NCBI RefSeq assembly: GCF_040655735.1
Contig: NZ_JBFAKK010000003.1
Span: 617,867 to 681,866, forward strand
Length of the DNA: 64,000 nucleotides
Direction of reading: 5' to 3'
DNA from: Phytomonospora sp040655735
GTDB taxonomy: Bacteria > Actinomycetota > Actinomycetes > Mycobacteriales > Micromonosporaceae
The position numbers and the translations under genes were made by a program. This document shows positions 43,089 to 51,642 of this stretch, in pieces; the first letter of the stretch is position 1, and every line of letters starts with the position of its first letter. The notes beneath the pieces were generated by a model, which had not been told where the DNA came from, searched no databases, and saw nothing but the letters and a program-made list of their open reading frames with translations.

Positions 43089-43298
43089 CTGCGCTTGGGG
43101 TCGGCGTTCTGGGCTTTCCTTGGCCTTGCCTTTCCTTGTCCTGTGGGGTGTCTACCTTCGGCCAATGGCGTGTGCTCGCCACGTCCGACTCTGTTCACAC
43201 GTGTTGATCTCCCATAGCGTCTCTCCCGCACCCGTCCCCACCGGTGCACCACCCCTTGCCCACCGAAGGCCTGTGCCCCCACGGGTCGAGGAGAGACT

Positions 43299-45803
43299 GT
43301 GACAACCCCAAGCAACCGGCGGCGGCGTGTCATCGCCGTGGCGGCCGTCGCCGTGTTCGCGGCCACGGCGGCCGGGGCCGCGCCCTTCGCGGCGCCGCCC
43401 GCGAACGCCGCCGACAAGATCGACGCCTCCGTGCGCGCCGACCTCGCCGAGGACGGAACGGCCACGTTCTACCTCCGCATCGACGACGGCGCCGACCTCG
43501 CCGCCGCCACCGGGTCCGCGGCCACCGACGACGAGCGCGCCCGCTCGACATTCGACGCCCTCCACGCCCACGCCGACCGGACACAGGCCGGCCTCCGCAC
43601 GATCCTCGACGAGGCGGGCGCGACCTACGAGACCTTCTGGATCGCCAACACGATCAAGGCGACCGGCGATGAAAGACTCGTCGACGCTCTCGCCGAGCGC
43701 CCCGAGGTCACCAAGGTCCGCTCCGAGAAGGCCTTGACCCTCGCCGAACCCGTCGCCGCCCAGGACGCCGAAGCCGCCGACGGCACTCCCCAGTGGGGAC
43801 TCGACATGATCGGCGCCCCACGGGTGTGGGACGAGTTCGCCACCCGCGGGCAGGGCGTCGTCATCGCCAACATCGACAGCGGCGTGCAGTACGACCACCC
43901 CTCGCTCGTCGGGTCCTACCGCGGCAACAACGGCGACGGCACCTTCAGTCACGACTACAACTGGTTCGATCCCACCGGCACCTGCGCCACCGCGCCCTGC
44001 GACAACAACGGCCACGGCACGCACACGATGGGCACCATGGTCGGCGCCGACGGCTACGGCGTCGCACCCGGCGCCACCTGGATCGCGGCGAAGGGCTGCG
44101 AGGCCCGCTCCTGCACCGAGACCTCGCTCCTGCGCGCGGGCGAGTGGATCCTGGCCCCCACCGACGTCAACGGCGAAAACCCCCGCCCGGACCTCGCCCC
44201 CGACATCGTCAACAACTCCTGGGGCGGCGGCCGGGGCGACACCTGGTACTCCGAGATCATCGAGTCCTGGCGCGCGGCCGGGATCTTCCCCGCCTTCGCC
44301 GCCGGCAACTACGGCAACGGGGTCTGCGGGACCGTCGACTCGCCCGGTGACAACGCCGCCGCGTACACCGTCGGCGCCGTCGACTCCACCGGCACGGTCG
44401 CCGGCTTCTCCGGCCTGGGCCCCTCCGGCATCGCCGAGGGGAAACCCGACATCACCGCCCCCGGCGTCGACGTCGTGTCCACCATGCCCGGCGGCAAGTA
44501 CCAGGCACTCTCCGGCACGTCCATGGCCACGCCTCACGTGGCCGGAGCCGTCGCCCTGCTGTGGTCGGCGGCGCCCGCGCTCGCCGGTGACATCGAGGGC
44601 ACCTCCGCGGCGCTCGGACTCGCCGCAGCCGACAAGGAGGACCTGCGCTGCGGTGGCGACGCCGCCCGCAACGGCGTCTACGGCGAAGGCGTCCTCGACG
44701 TCTACCAAGCCGTTCTCGACGCCCCGCGCGGCAACGCCGGCCACCTGACCGGCACCGTCACCGACGCCGCCACGGGCGAGCCCCTGGCGAAGACGGGCAT
44801 CACCGCCACCGGAACGCAGACGCGCTCCACGCTCACCGACGCCGAAGGCCACTATCGGCTGCGGCTGGTCGGCGGCGCCTACACCGTCGGCGCCGCGCTC
44901 TACGGCTACCAGTCGGCCACATCCACCGTGGACGTCGCTGCGGGCGGCGAGCACGTCGTCGACCTCACCCTGACGCCGGCCGCGACGCACAAGGTCGCCG
45001 GCACCGTCTCCGACCCGCAGGGCCGCCGCGTGCCGGGCGCGAGCGTCCACATCGACGGCGCCCCGATCGACGCGCTGACCACGACCGCCGACGGCTCCTT
45101 CGCCTTCCCGAAGGTCGCCGAGGGCGCCTACCAGATCACCGTCGTCCCCGCCGAACCCGCGCTGTGCCTCGGACCGCTGCACGGCGACCTCGTCGTCGAC
45201 GGCGACGAGAGCGTCGCGCTGACCCTCCCGTACCGGACCGACGCGTTCGGATGGCACTGCGAACAGGCGCGCCCGGCGTGGATCGACGGCCGCCAGACCG
45301 TCGCGATCGCCGGTGACGAGGACGCCGTGACCATCGGCCTCCCGTTCCCCGTGACGCTCTACAACGGCACCTACGACCAGATCGCCGTCACCACCAACGG
45401 CCTCCTCAACGTCGAGGCGCCCCGCCTCGGCGACTACGCCAACACGCCCCTCGGCGACGGCTTCAAGCCCAGCGGCGTCATCGCGCCCTTCTGGGACGAC
45501 CTGATCGTCGACGACCGCGCCGGCGTCCGCACCGCCGTCACCGGCAGCGCCGGGCAGCGCCTGTTCGCCGTCGAATGGCACGACGTCCGCCTCGCCGACC
45601 AGCCGACGGCGCGGGTGAGCTTCGAGGTCGTCTTCGCCGAGACCGGCGGCTTCACCTTCCAGTACCGCGGCCTGTCCGGCGACCTCGAACGCGGCGCCTC
45701 GGCGACCGTCGGCATCGAGGACACCAGCGGCGGCATCGCCCGCCAGTACTCGTTCGAGCTGCCCGTTCTGCGCGACGGCGTCGCCATCAGGTTCGGGAAG
45801 TAG
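43299..45803 (+). CDS. Secreted subtilisin-like (S8) serine protease with CNA-B/carboxypeptidase-regulatory-like repeats
   Basis: 834 aa. A signal peptide (VIAVAAVAVFAATAAGAA) precedes an Inhibitor-I9-like propeptide (about 45-150). The S8 domain has Asp193 in ANIDSGVQYDH, His239 in NNGHGTHTMG and Ser408 in SGTSMATPH, all three catalytic residues. The C-terminal half has two carboxypeptidase-regulatory-like sandwich repeats (GTVTDAATGEPLAKTGITAT, GTVSDPQGRRVPGASVHI) and a NIDO-like all-beta region ending FTFQYRGLSGD. It acts outside the cell on unknown proteins. The GTG at 43299 follows GAGGAGAG. The propeller gene starts 7 nt after the stop, so the two are produced together. Confidence 0.9.
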   Translation: MTTPSNRRRRVIAVAAVAVFAATAAGAAPFAAPPANAADKIDASVRADLAEDGTATFYLRIDDGADLAAATGSAATDDERARSTFDALHAHADRTQAGLRTILDEAGATYETFWIANTIKATGDERLVDALAERPEVTKVRSEKALTLAEPVAAQDAEAADGTPQWGLDMIGAPRVWDEFATRGQGVVIANIDSGVQYDHPSLVGSYRGNNGDGTFSHDYNWFDPTGTCATAPCDNNGHGTHTMGTMVGADGYGVAPGATWIAAKGCEARSCTETSLLRAGEWILAPTDVNGENPRPDLAPDIVNNSWGGGRGDTWYSEIIESWRAAGIFPAFAAGNYGNGVCGTVDSPGDNAAAYTVGAVDSTGTVAGFSGLGPSGIAEGKPDITAPGVDVVSTMPGGKYQALSGTSMATPHVAGAVALLWSAAPALAGDIEGTSAALGLAAADKEDLRCGGDAARNGVYGEGVLDVYQAVLDAPRGNAGHLTGTVTDAATGEPLAKTGITATGTQTRSTLTDAEGHYRLRLVGGAYTVGAALYGYQSATSTVDVAAGGEHVVDLTLTPAATHKVAGTVSDPQGRRVPGASVHIDGAPIDALTTTADGSFAFPKVAEGAYQITVVPAEPALCLGPLHGDLVVDGDESVALTLPYRTDAFGWHCEQARPAWIDGRQTVAIAGDEDAVTIGLPFPVTLYNGTYDQIAVTTNGLLNVEAPRLGDYANTPLGDGFKPSGVIAPFWDDLIVDDRAGVRTAVTGSAGQRLFAVEWHDVRLADQPTARVSFEVVFAETGGFTFQYRGLSGDLERGASATVGIEDTSGGIARQYSFELPVLRDGVAIRFGK

Positions 45804-45810
45804 GAGAGAC

Positions 45811-48603
45811 ATGACCACCAGCAGCAGAAAACGCGTGGTGCCGCTCCTGGCCGCCACCGCCGTCCTGGCGCTCGGCCTTTCGGCATCGGCCTACGCCGAC
45901 CCCGTCGCGCCCACCACCGCACCGACGGCCGGGCTCAGCGCCGAACAGCGCGCCGACATCGAGTACCGCCTGTCCAACCTCGCCGCCACCGAACCGGTCG
46001 GCGAGACCGCCACCGCCACCGACGCCTCGACCACCGCCGGCGACGCGCTCGCCTTCACCGAGAAGGCGTCGCTGGAAAGCGACAGCGGCCTCGGCGCCCT
46101 CGCGCCGCTCGGCGGCACGCGCGGCGGTCAGGTCCTCGTCAACACCTACGGCACTCTCACGCGCCTCGACGCCGACCAGGACGTCGTCTGGCGGCGCACC
46201 CCGAGCACCCTGTGGCCGGAGTGGAACCTCAAGCCGCTGCGGCCCTGGGATCGCGGCGTGCCCGCCTTCCGCGTCGCGGTCGGCCTGTCGGCGACCGGGT
46301 CCACCGGCGACTACATCGACCGGGGTTACGCGGCCGGCGATCTCAACGGCGACGGCGTCGACGAGGTCGCCTTCATCTCCTATGTCGGCGAGAACCCGTC
46401 CTACGCGGTCAAGTTCCCCGACACGACGATGACGCAGGCGAGCTTCGTCGACGTCCTCGACGGCCGTACCGGCACGACCCTCTGGCAGCACCGCTACGCC
46501 GGCGCCCGCATGGTCCACATCGCCGACGGCACCCTGATCGTGGCCGACCAGCCCTCGGGCAACCGGACCGCGCCGGCCGACGCCGTCGCCCGGACCTACG
46601 CCTACACCTTCGCCGTCACCGGTGAGACCCTCACCGCGACCGACGCCTGGACCGTCGACACCGGTCTGCGCACGCCCGCGTGGAACGTGCTCGAACCGGC
46701 CGGCGAGGGCCGCGTCGCCCTGGCCTGGAGCGAGCCCGCCTCCCTCCAGAAGGGCGGGCACCTGATGGTCCTCGACGTGGCCACCGGCGCGGCGGCCTGG
46801 AACGTCGCGACTCCCCAGCCGGTCCGCACGCTCGCCCTCGACACCCGCCGCGGTGTCCTGGCGGCCACCGAGCAGTCGACCTACACCGCCGACGTCAACT
46901 ACGCACTGGCCGTATTCGGCCTGGCCGACGGTGCCCGCACCGCACTCGGCACGCGGGTCAACGCGCTGCCGACGGCCATGGCGGTCGCCGACATCACGGG
47001 CGGGCGCGACGCCGAGTACGTCGTCGCCGAGGCCATGCCCGACGCCTACGGCTACATGCACGCCGCCCAGGTCCGCGCCACCGACGGCACCGGATCCCAG
47101 TTGTGGACCCACACGGTCAAGCGCAACCCCACGTGGGACAAGGACGGCCCGCTGATGTTCGGCCTCCAGGTCGCCGACGGCACCGTCGTGGTCAACTGGC
47201 TCGACGACACCGAGATCGGCCTGGCCGGCGCCCGGGCGCGTGAGCACATCGCCGGCGTCGCGGCCCTGCGCGGCCGCGACGGCGAGGTCCGCTGGACGAT
47301 CCGGGGCGGCGCCACCGCCTCCCCGATCTACTCCCTGGTCGACGACGGACGCGTCACGACGGTCTCGGTCGACCAGACCCGCCACGTCTACCGTCTCGAC
47401 AACGGCCGCGAGCTGGACAAGACCGCCCTCTACGGGTCCTTCAGCAGCGCGGTCACCTACGACGTGTCCGGCGACGGCGTGAAGGACCTCATCGTCGGCG
47501 GCAGTGCCCACGGAGTGATGGCCTTCGACGGCACCCATCTCGGCCCGAGGCCGCGGCTGTTGTGGCGCACCACCGTCGCAGGATCCGTGCACGACCTCCA
47601 GCTCGCCGACGTCACCGGCTCCTCGCGGCCCGAGGTCGTCGCGGCGGCGACCGACGCCGCGGTGGTCCTCGACGTCCGCGACGGCGACGTGGAGTCCACC
47701 GTCGACGGCGGGCACGGTCTGGTGTGGACGGTCGCGGTCGGCGACCTCGACCGCGACGAGGACGCCGAGATCGTCGTGCCCACCGACGCGATGCGCGCCT
47801 ACAACGGCGACGGCCGCCGACTGTGGACCCACGACGACGGCGAGGGTCTCGTCTACGCCGAGGCGTCCATCGCCCACGACACCGTCTACGGCATGTACGT
47901 CACCCGCCCGGGCACCGAGCACCGCGGACTGGCCGCCTTCGGCCTCGACGGTGAACGCGGCCGCGCGAAGTGGACGGTCGACGGCGATCCGTCGATCGAG
48001 GGCAACATCTCGCTGTGGGGCGGGGTCTACGCGGGCGTCGACGTGCCCTTCGCCGACGGCCACGCGGTCGCCTTCGCGATGGGGTCGGCGGCCGCCGACA
48101 CCGGCTTCGAGGTGCGCGACGGCCGCACCGGCGAACTGCTCGCGGCCTCCTCGGGGACCAGCGGCGCGGGATTCAACCATGAACTCGCCGGTGGGCCCGA
48201 CGGCTTCTGGCAGGCGCGCGCCTTCCAGCTCTCGCTAGTCGGACCCGCGGGGACCTCGACGGTGAAGTCGCTGATCCCCAACCCCTTCGGTGTCGAGTTC
48301 GCCACCGGCCCCAACGGCGAGAACCTCGTCGTCACCGGCAACGAGGGCTACCTGTCGACGTGGAACACGTCGGTGATGGCCGGCCCGGGCGCCTACCCGT
48401 CCTCGCTGGCGACCTCGGTGGCGAGCCTGGAGAACTGGAACGTCCTGGTCGACGACCTCGACGGCGACGGCGTCGACGAGGTCATCGGCCTGGCCAACGA
48501 CGCGGTCGGCTACGACCTCGTGCTCGACGCCGTCGGCTCCGGGTACTGGGGGACCGTCGTGGGCCGCGCGGGGATCGGGGTCTTCGCGATCACCGCGGCC
48601 TGA
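45811..48603 (+). CDS. Secreted FG-GAP/PQQ-like beta-propeller protein
   Basis: 930 aa. A signal peptide (LLAATAVLALGLSASAYADP) precedes about seven or more propeller blades alternating PQQ-like W-motifs (GRTGTTLWQHRYAG, GREVRWTIRGG-like GRDGEVRWTIRGG, VDGGHGLVWTVAVGDLDRD) with calcium-loop FG-GAP motifs D-x-[N/D]-x-D-G (DLNGDGVDEVAF, DVSGDGVKDLIVGG, DLDGDGVDEVIGL). No catalytic residues are evident, so it is likely a binding or scaffolding protein. It starts 7 nt after the subtilase stop; tight coupling to a protease suggests it is a partner, a substrate, or a cofactor-like docking protein. A terminator closes the pair. Confidence 0.82.
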   Translation: MTTSSRKRVVPLLAATAVLALGLSASAYADPVAPTTAPTAGLSAEQRADIEYRLSNLAATEPVGETATATDASTTAGDALAFTEKASLESDSGLGALAPLGGTRGGQVLVNTYGTLTRLDADQDVVWRRTPSTLWPEWNLKPLRPWDRGVPAFRVAVGLSATGSTGDYIDRGYAAGDLNGDGVDEVAFISYVGENPSYAVKFPDTTMTQASFVDVLDGRTGTTLWQHRYAGARMVHIADGTLIVADQPSGNRTAPADAVARTYAYTFAVTGETLTATDAWTVDTGLRTPAWNVLEPAGEGRVALAWSEPASLQKGGHLMVLDVATGAAAWNVATPQPVRTLALDTRRGVLAATEQSTYTADVNYALAVFGLADGARTALGTRVNALPTAMAVADITGGRDAEYVVAEAMPDAYGYMHAAQVRATDGTGSQLWTHTVKRNPTWDKDGPLMFGLQVADGTVVVNWLDDTEIGLAGARAREHIAGVAALRGRDGEVRWTIRGGATASPIYSLVDDGRVTTVSVDQTRHVYRLDNGRELDKTALYGSFSSAVTYDVSGDGVKDLIVGGSAHGVMAFDGTHLGPRPRLLWRTTVAGSVHDLQLADVTGSSRPEVVAAATDAAVVLDVRDGDVESTVDGGHGLVWTVAVGDLDRDEDAEIVVPTDAMRAYNGDGRRLWTHDDGEGLVYAEASIAHDTVYGMYVTRPGTEHRGLAAFGLDGERGRAKWTVDGDPSIEGNISLWGGVYAGVDVPFADGHAVAFAMGSAAADTGFEVRDGRTGELLAASSGTSGAGFNHELAGGPDGFWQARAFQLSLVGPAGTSTVKSLIPNPFGVEFATGPNGENLVVTGNEGYLSTWNTSVMAGPGAYPSSLATSVASLENWNVLVDDLDGDGVDEVIGLANDAVGYDLVLDAVGSGYWGTVVGRAGIGVFAITAA

Positions 48604-48616
48604 CACACGCGTGACG

Positions 48617-48646
48617 ACGGCCCGCCGGGTGATCCCGGCGGGCCGT
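48617..48646. terminator. Bidirectional terminator between propeller and LAxTG genes
   Basis: A perfect 13-bp stem ACGGCCCGCCGGG / CCCGGCGGGCCGT with a TGAT loop and a following TTT, in the 51-bp gap between convergent stops. Confidence 0.88.
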
Positions 48647-48654
48647 TTCGCCTG

Positions 48655-49989
48655 TCAGGAGCGCGATTCGCGACGGCGGCGGACCAGCGCGAGCAGGGCG
48701 ACACCGAGCAGGGCGAGGCCCATGCCGCTCAGCCCGACCAGGAACACCGTCGAACCGGTGACGGCGAGGCCCCCGCCGTCGTTGTCGTCGGGGCCGGGCG
48801 GCGGGTTCGGCTCATTCGTCGACGAGGTCGGGCCGTCCGAGGACGTCGTCGGCCCCGGCCCGCCGGTGGACGAACCGGCACTGTCGGTCGGCGACGGGCT
48901 CTCCGAAGAAGGGCTGGGGGAGTGCGACATGTGAGTGGTCGTCGGCGACGGACTCACCGTTGGCGAGGGGCTCTCGGTCGGGGAAGGGCTTTCGGTGGGA
49001 CTAGGGCTCTCCGTCGGCGAAGGGCTCTCGGTCGGCGACGGGCTCTCGGTCGGGCTGGGACTCTCCGTCGGCGAAGGACTCTCCGTGGGACTAGGGCTGT
49101 CCGTGGGGGAGGGGCTCTCCGTCGGCGAGGCGCTCGAACTGCTCGGCGACGGCATGATCCGCGGCTGGCAGCTGACCTTCACGTGCGCGAGGGTGAGGTC
49201 GATGATCCGCCCGGCGTAGAGGTCGTCGCCCTCGGCGTCCTGCAGGTCGGCCTCGACGGTGACCCGGACGTAGGCCTCGGCGCTCGCCTCGGTCGGCACG
49301 TTGATGACGGCCTGGTACTGGTCGTAGGTGACGGTCAACGTGCCCGTCACCCCGTCGGGGAGGCCGAGCTGCGGCCCGGTGACGTCCACCGTGCGCGTTC
49401 CCTCGGCGAAGTCCATTCCGGCGACCGCCACGATCCCGGTGTTGGAGCGGGAGTAGGCCAGGATCGCCTGCTCCTTGACGCATTGGGCGTAGGCGTCCAG
49501 GGAACCGATCGTGATGAAGCGGCCGATGCCGTTGTACTCCATCTCGAAGTCGGTGGCGTTCGCGCGGGCGGTCAGCTGCCCGGATGTGGCGTCCCAGCTC
49601 GTCTGTACCAGTTCGGTGCCGTTGGCGTTGGCGTGGTCCTGGACGCCGTCGGGGTCGCTGTAGTCGCCGGGGTCGTCGTCGGAGGCCAGCGACAGGTCGG
49701 GCGTGTCCGCCCTCCCGTAGACGCCGTTGAAGCCGGCGACGCCGAGCTCGGGCACGTCGTCGATGGTGACGTCGTAGAGCCGCGCCAGGGCCGTGCGCGG
49801 GTCGGCGCCCTGCGAGGACTGCGCGAACAGCAGAGCGAGCGCGGTGACGCCCGCGATGACGATCGCGAAGGACCACACGGGCAGGGCCCGCAAGGCGAGT
49901 TCACGCCGGTGGCGGTGTGGCTGTGCCGACGACACGGACACGCAGACTCCCAATGAGGAACGAGGGAGGGGTGCCGATAATGCTGACAT
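48655..49989 (-). CDS. LAxTG cell-wall-anchored protein with Ser/Pro/Thr stalk
   Basis: 444 aa. An N-terminal hydrophobic segment (VWSFAIVIAGVTALALLFAQ, about 38-57) acts as a signal or signal-anchor. About 220 residues of an unrecognised mixed beta domain with two Cys follow, then a stalk of roughly ten copies of the hexapeptide ESPSPT (residues 288-350) and more S/T/P-rich sequence. The protein ends in a sorting signal: LAVTG at 408-412, a hydrophobic helix and RRRRESRS. LAxTG is the motif known for class-E sortases of high-GC Gram-positives, so it should be covalently linked to peptidoglycan. No sortase gene is in the window. Function of the head domain is unknown. Confidence 0.82.
   Translation of the reverse strand: MSALSAPLPRSSLGVCVSVSSAQPHRHRRELALRALPVWSFAIVIAGVTALALLFAQSSQGADPRTALARLYDVTIDDVPELGVAGFNGVYGRADTPDLSLASDDDPGDYSDPDGVQDHANANGTELVQTSWDATSGQLTARANATDFEMEYNGIGRFITIGSLDAYAQCVKEQAILAYSRSNTGIVAVAGMDFAEGTRTVDVTGPQLGLPDGVTGTLTVTYDQYQAVINVPTEASAEAYVRVTVEADLQDAEGDDLYAGRIIDLTLAHVKVSCQPRIMPSPSSSSASPTESPSPTDSPSPTESPSPTESPSPTESPSPTESPSPTESPSPTESPSPTESPSPTVSPSPTTTHMSHSPSPSSESPSPTDSAGSSTGGPGPTTSSDGPTSSTNEPNPPPGPDDNDGGGLAVTGSTVFLVGLSGMGLALLGVALLALVRRRRESRS
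48940..49128 (-). repeat. Coding tandem repeat, 18-bp unit (about ten copies)
   Basis: Repeats encode the ESPSPT hexapeptides of the wall-protein stalk. Copies differ mainly at synonymous positions (GTC/GTG, GGG/GGA), so unit number may vary between strains. Confidence 0.85.
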
Positions 49990-49990
49990 T

Positions 49991-50016
49991 GTAGACTTAT
50001 ATGGACAAGAGTCTAC
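49991..50016. promoter_or_regulatory. Inverted repeat in divergent intergenic region
   Basis: GTAGACT-N12-AGTCTAC lies in the only AT-rich patch here, one base upstream of the wall-protein start codon and 35 bp before the VOC gene. It could be an operator or a promoter element of either gene. Confidence 0.45.
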
Positions 50017-50050
50017 TTCCGCCTCTGGTATCGCGCTTTAGGATCGTCGA

Positions 50051-50797
50051 ATGGCACTGCGACCCGTGCAGGTGAACATCAAGGCCGTCGACGCCGCGGC
50101 GGTCGGCCGGTTCTGGGCGGAGGCGCTCGGCTGGAGCATCACCGGCGGAAGGCCCGGCGTGACGGCGTACGTCGGACCGGCGGGCGACCTCGTGTGGCCG
50201 GACCCCGACTTCGTCGGCGTCGACGTGGTCACCGTCCCCGAGCCCAAGGGCGCGGCGAAGAACCGGGCGCACCTCGACCTGGCCACCACCTCCGCGGCCC
50301 ATCAGGCGGAGCTGGTCGCGCGCCTGGAAAGTCTCGGCGCGCGAGCCGTCGACATAGGGCAGGGCGACGTTCCGTGGAAGGTCCTGGCCGACCCGGAGGG
50401 CAACGAGTTCTGCGTGCTGGAGCCCCGGGAGATCTACCGGGACACCGGGCCGATCGCCGCGATCGTGGTCGACTGCGTCGACCCGGGGGCCACGGCCGGG
50501 TTCTGGGGCGAGGCCACGGACTGGATCCCGCACATGGTGACCGACGACCGGGTCTTGCTGCGGTCGGCGAGGGACGCCGGCCCGTATCTGGAGTTCTTCG
50601 GCACGCCCGGCGCCAAGACCGTGCCGGACCGCGTCCATCTCGACCTGCTCCCATACCCCGGAGACGACAAGGAGGCGGAGGTGACCCGGCTGCGGGCCCT
50701 CGGCGCCGCCGACCTCGATCTCGGCCAGGGCGACGTCCCGTGGACGTGCCTTATCGACCCAGAGGGCCACGAGTTCTGCGTGCTCGCCTCGGACTGA
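50051..50797 (+). CDS. Two-domain VOC (glyoxalase/bleomycin resistance-like) protein
   Basis: 248 aa made of two Glyoxalase_6-like VOC domains, residues about 1-120 and 130-248. Each contains FWAEALGW or FWGEATDW, a HLDL strand (RAHLDLATT, RVHLDLLPY) and a closing GQGDVPW...DPEG-EFCVL. The near-identical GQGDVPW and DPEG(N/H)EFCVL blocks show an internal duplication. Metal ligands of true glyoxalase I are not complete, so a small-molecule-binding or resistance role is possible. It stands alone. Confidence 0.88.
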   Translation: MALRPVQVNIKAVDAAAVGRFWAEALGWSITGGRPGVTAYVGPAGDLVWPDPDFVGVDVVTVPEPKGAAKNRAHLDLATTSAAHQAELVARLESLGARAVDIGQGDVPWKVLADPEGNEFCVLEPREIYRDTGPIAAIVVDCVDPGATAGFWGEATDWIPHMVTDDRVLLRSARDAGPYLEFFGTPGAKTVPDRVHLDLLPYPGDDKEAEVTRLRALGAADLDLGQGDVPWTCLIDPEGHEFCVLASD

Positions 50798-51092
50798 GGG
50801 GCGGCACGCGGAGGCTTCCGGGAGTTCGTGCGGTCCCCCGGGCTGTCATGCCATCAGCAGGCTTCGCCGGTTCTCCATGGTGTGACACGCGACCCTGCGA
50901 TGGCCGGAGGCGTGATCGTCTGCTCGATGCGGCTCGAAGGCGGGGTTCCCACGCCGAATCTCGGCTTCGATGTGGGCGGCGATGGACGCCATCCGCACGA
51001 CGGCGAGGTCGACGAGGTCGGCCGGGGCGGCCGAGCGAAGTCGCCGCCCGGCATGACATCGTCCACGACGTTCATGCCGCCCATGGGAGTGC
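50798..51092. other. Gap between VOC gene and rnpB with a doubtful small ORF
   Basis: On the minus strand a 48-codon frame (50846-50992) reads MASIAAHIEAEIRRGNPAFEPH. It looks protein-like but has no recognised family and no clear Shine-Dalgarno. I leave it uncalled as a gene. No U-rich terminator for rnpB was found. Confidence 0.3.
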
Positions 51093-51498
51093 GGTGGACG
51101 AGCAGACCGATACGCCGGGTTCTGTCCCCGAAGCGCGTCGCCGCGTTGCCTCGGGTGACGGCCATCCATCTAGGCCCGCCGTCGCCGACGGGCTCGTGCG
51201 GTCTACCCGCGGACTCGGGCGGGCCGCCCTCGAACATCCGCGCAGGGCCCGAGGGCCCCTCTTGACCTTGCTCCGGGTGGGGTTTACCGAGCCGTCCCGG
51301 TCACCCGGGACGCTGGTGGTCTCTTACACCACCGTTTCACCCTTACCGCATGCCCGAAGGCCGCGGCGGTCTGTTCTCTGTGGCACTTTCCCGCGGGTCA
51401 CCCCGGGTTGCCGTTAGCAACCACCCTGCCCTGTGGAGCCCGGACGTTCCTCGACGCCGCCGAAGCGGAGCCGCGGCCGCCTGGCCTGCTCATCCACC
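51093..51498 (-). ncRNA. rnpB: RNase P RNA (bacterial type A)
   Basis: About 406 nt, catalytic RNA that matures tRNA 5' ends. The 5' strand GGUGGAUGAGCAGGCC pairs with the 3' strand GGUCUGCUCGUCCACC (helix P1; 51483-51498 with 51093-51108). Read on the minus strand, the conserved core blocks are GAGGAACGUCCGGGCUCC (CR-I/P4), ACAGGGCAGGGUGGUUGCUA, ACGGCAACCCGGGGUGACCC, then AGUGCCACAGAGAACAGACC (CR-II/III region), GGUAAACCCCACCCGGAGCA (CR-IV) and GGGACAGAACCCGGC near the 3' end (CR-V). The GAGGAAC (not GAGGAAA) in CR-I is the actinobacterial form. Ends are set by P1 pairing and could be off by a few bases. Confidence 0.95.
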
Positions 51499-51642
51499 GG
51501 TGGCAATGGTAGAGCGACCGGACGTCCCCGCGCGCACGGGGAGCGGCGCCCCATCACCACCTCGCACAACGCCCCCGACGAACGCCGGCGACCGGCCGCA
51601 CCCCACGACCCACCCCACCCCCGCGCGCGTAGGCTGCCCCGG

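Noticed and set aside
42950..43100. Possible CRISPR array
   Set aside because: Units are directly adjacent (49-bp period) with no unique spacers and no cas genes; it is a plain tandem repeat.
39245..43465. 1406-codon minus-strand ORF opposite the RHS gene and gap
   Set aside because: Low-complexity Arg/Val-rich frame that runs through noncoding repeats; not consistent with a protein.
49091..49876. 261-codon minus-strand ORF within the wall-protein gene
   Set aside because: Arg-rich out-of-frame shadow; the 444-codon frame has a signal, stalk and LAxTG sorting motif.
50846..51237. Overlapping minus-strand ORFs (107-127 codons)
   Set aside because: Their first third lies inside rnpB helices, so the frames are fortuitous there; only the 50846-50992 part could be a short gene and it has no supporting evidence.
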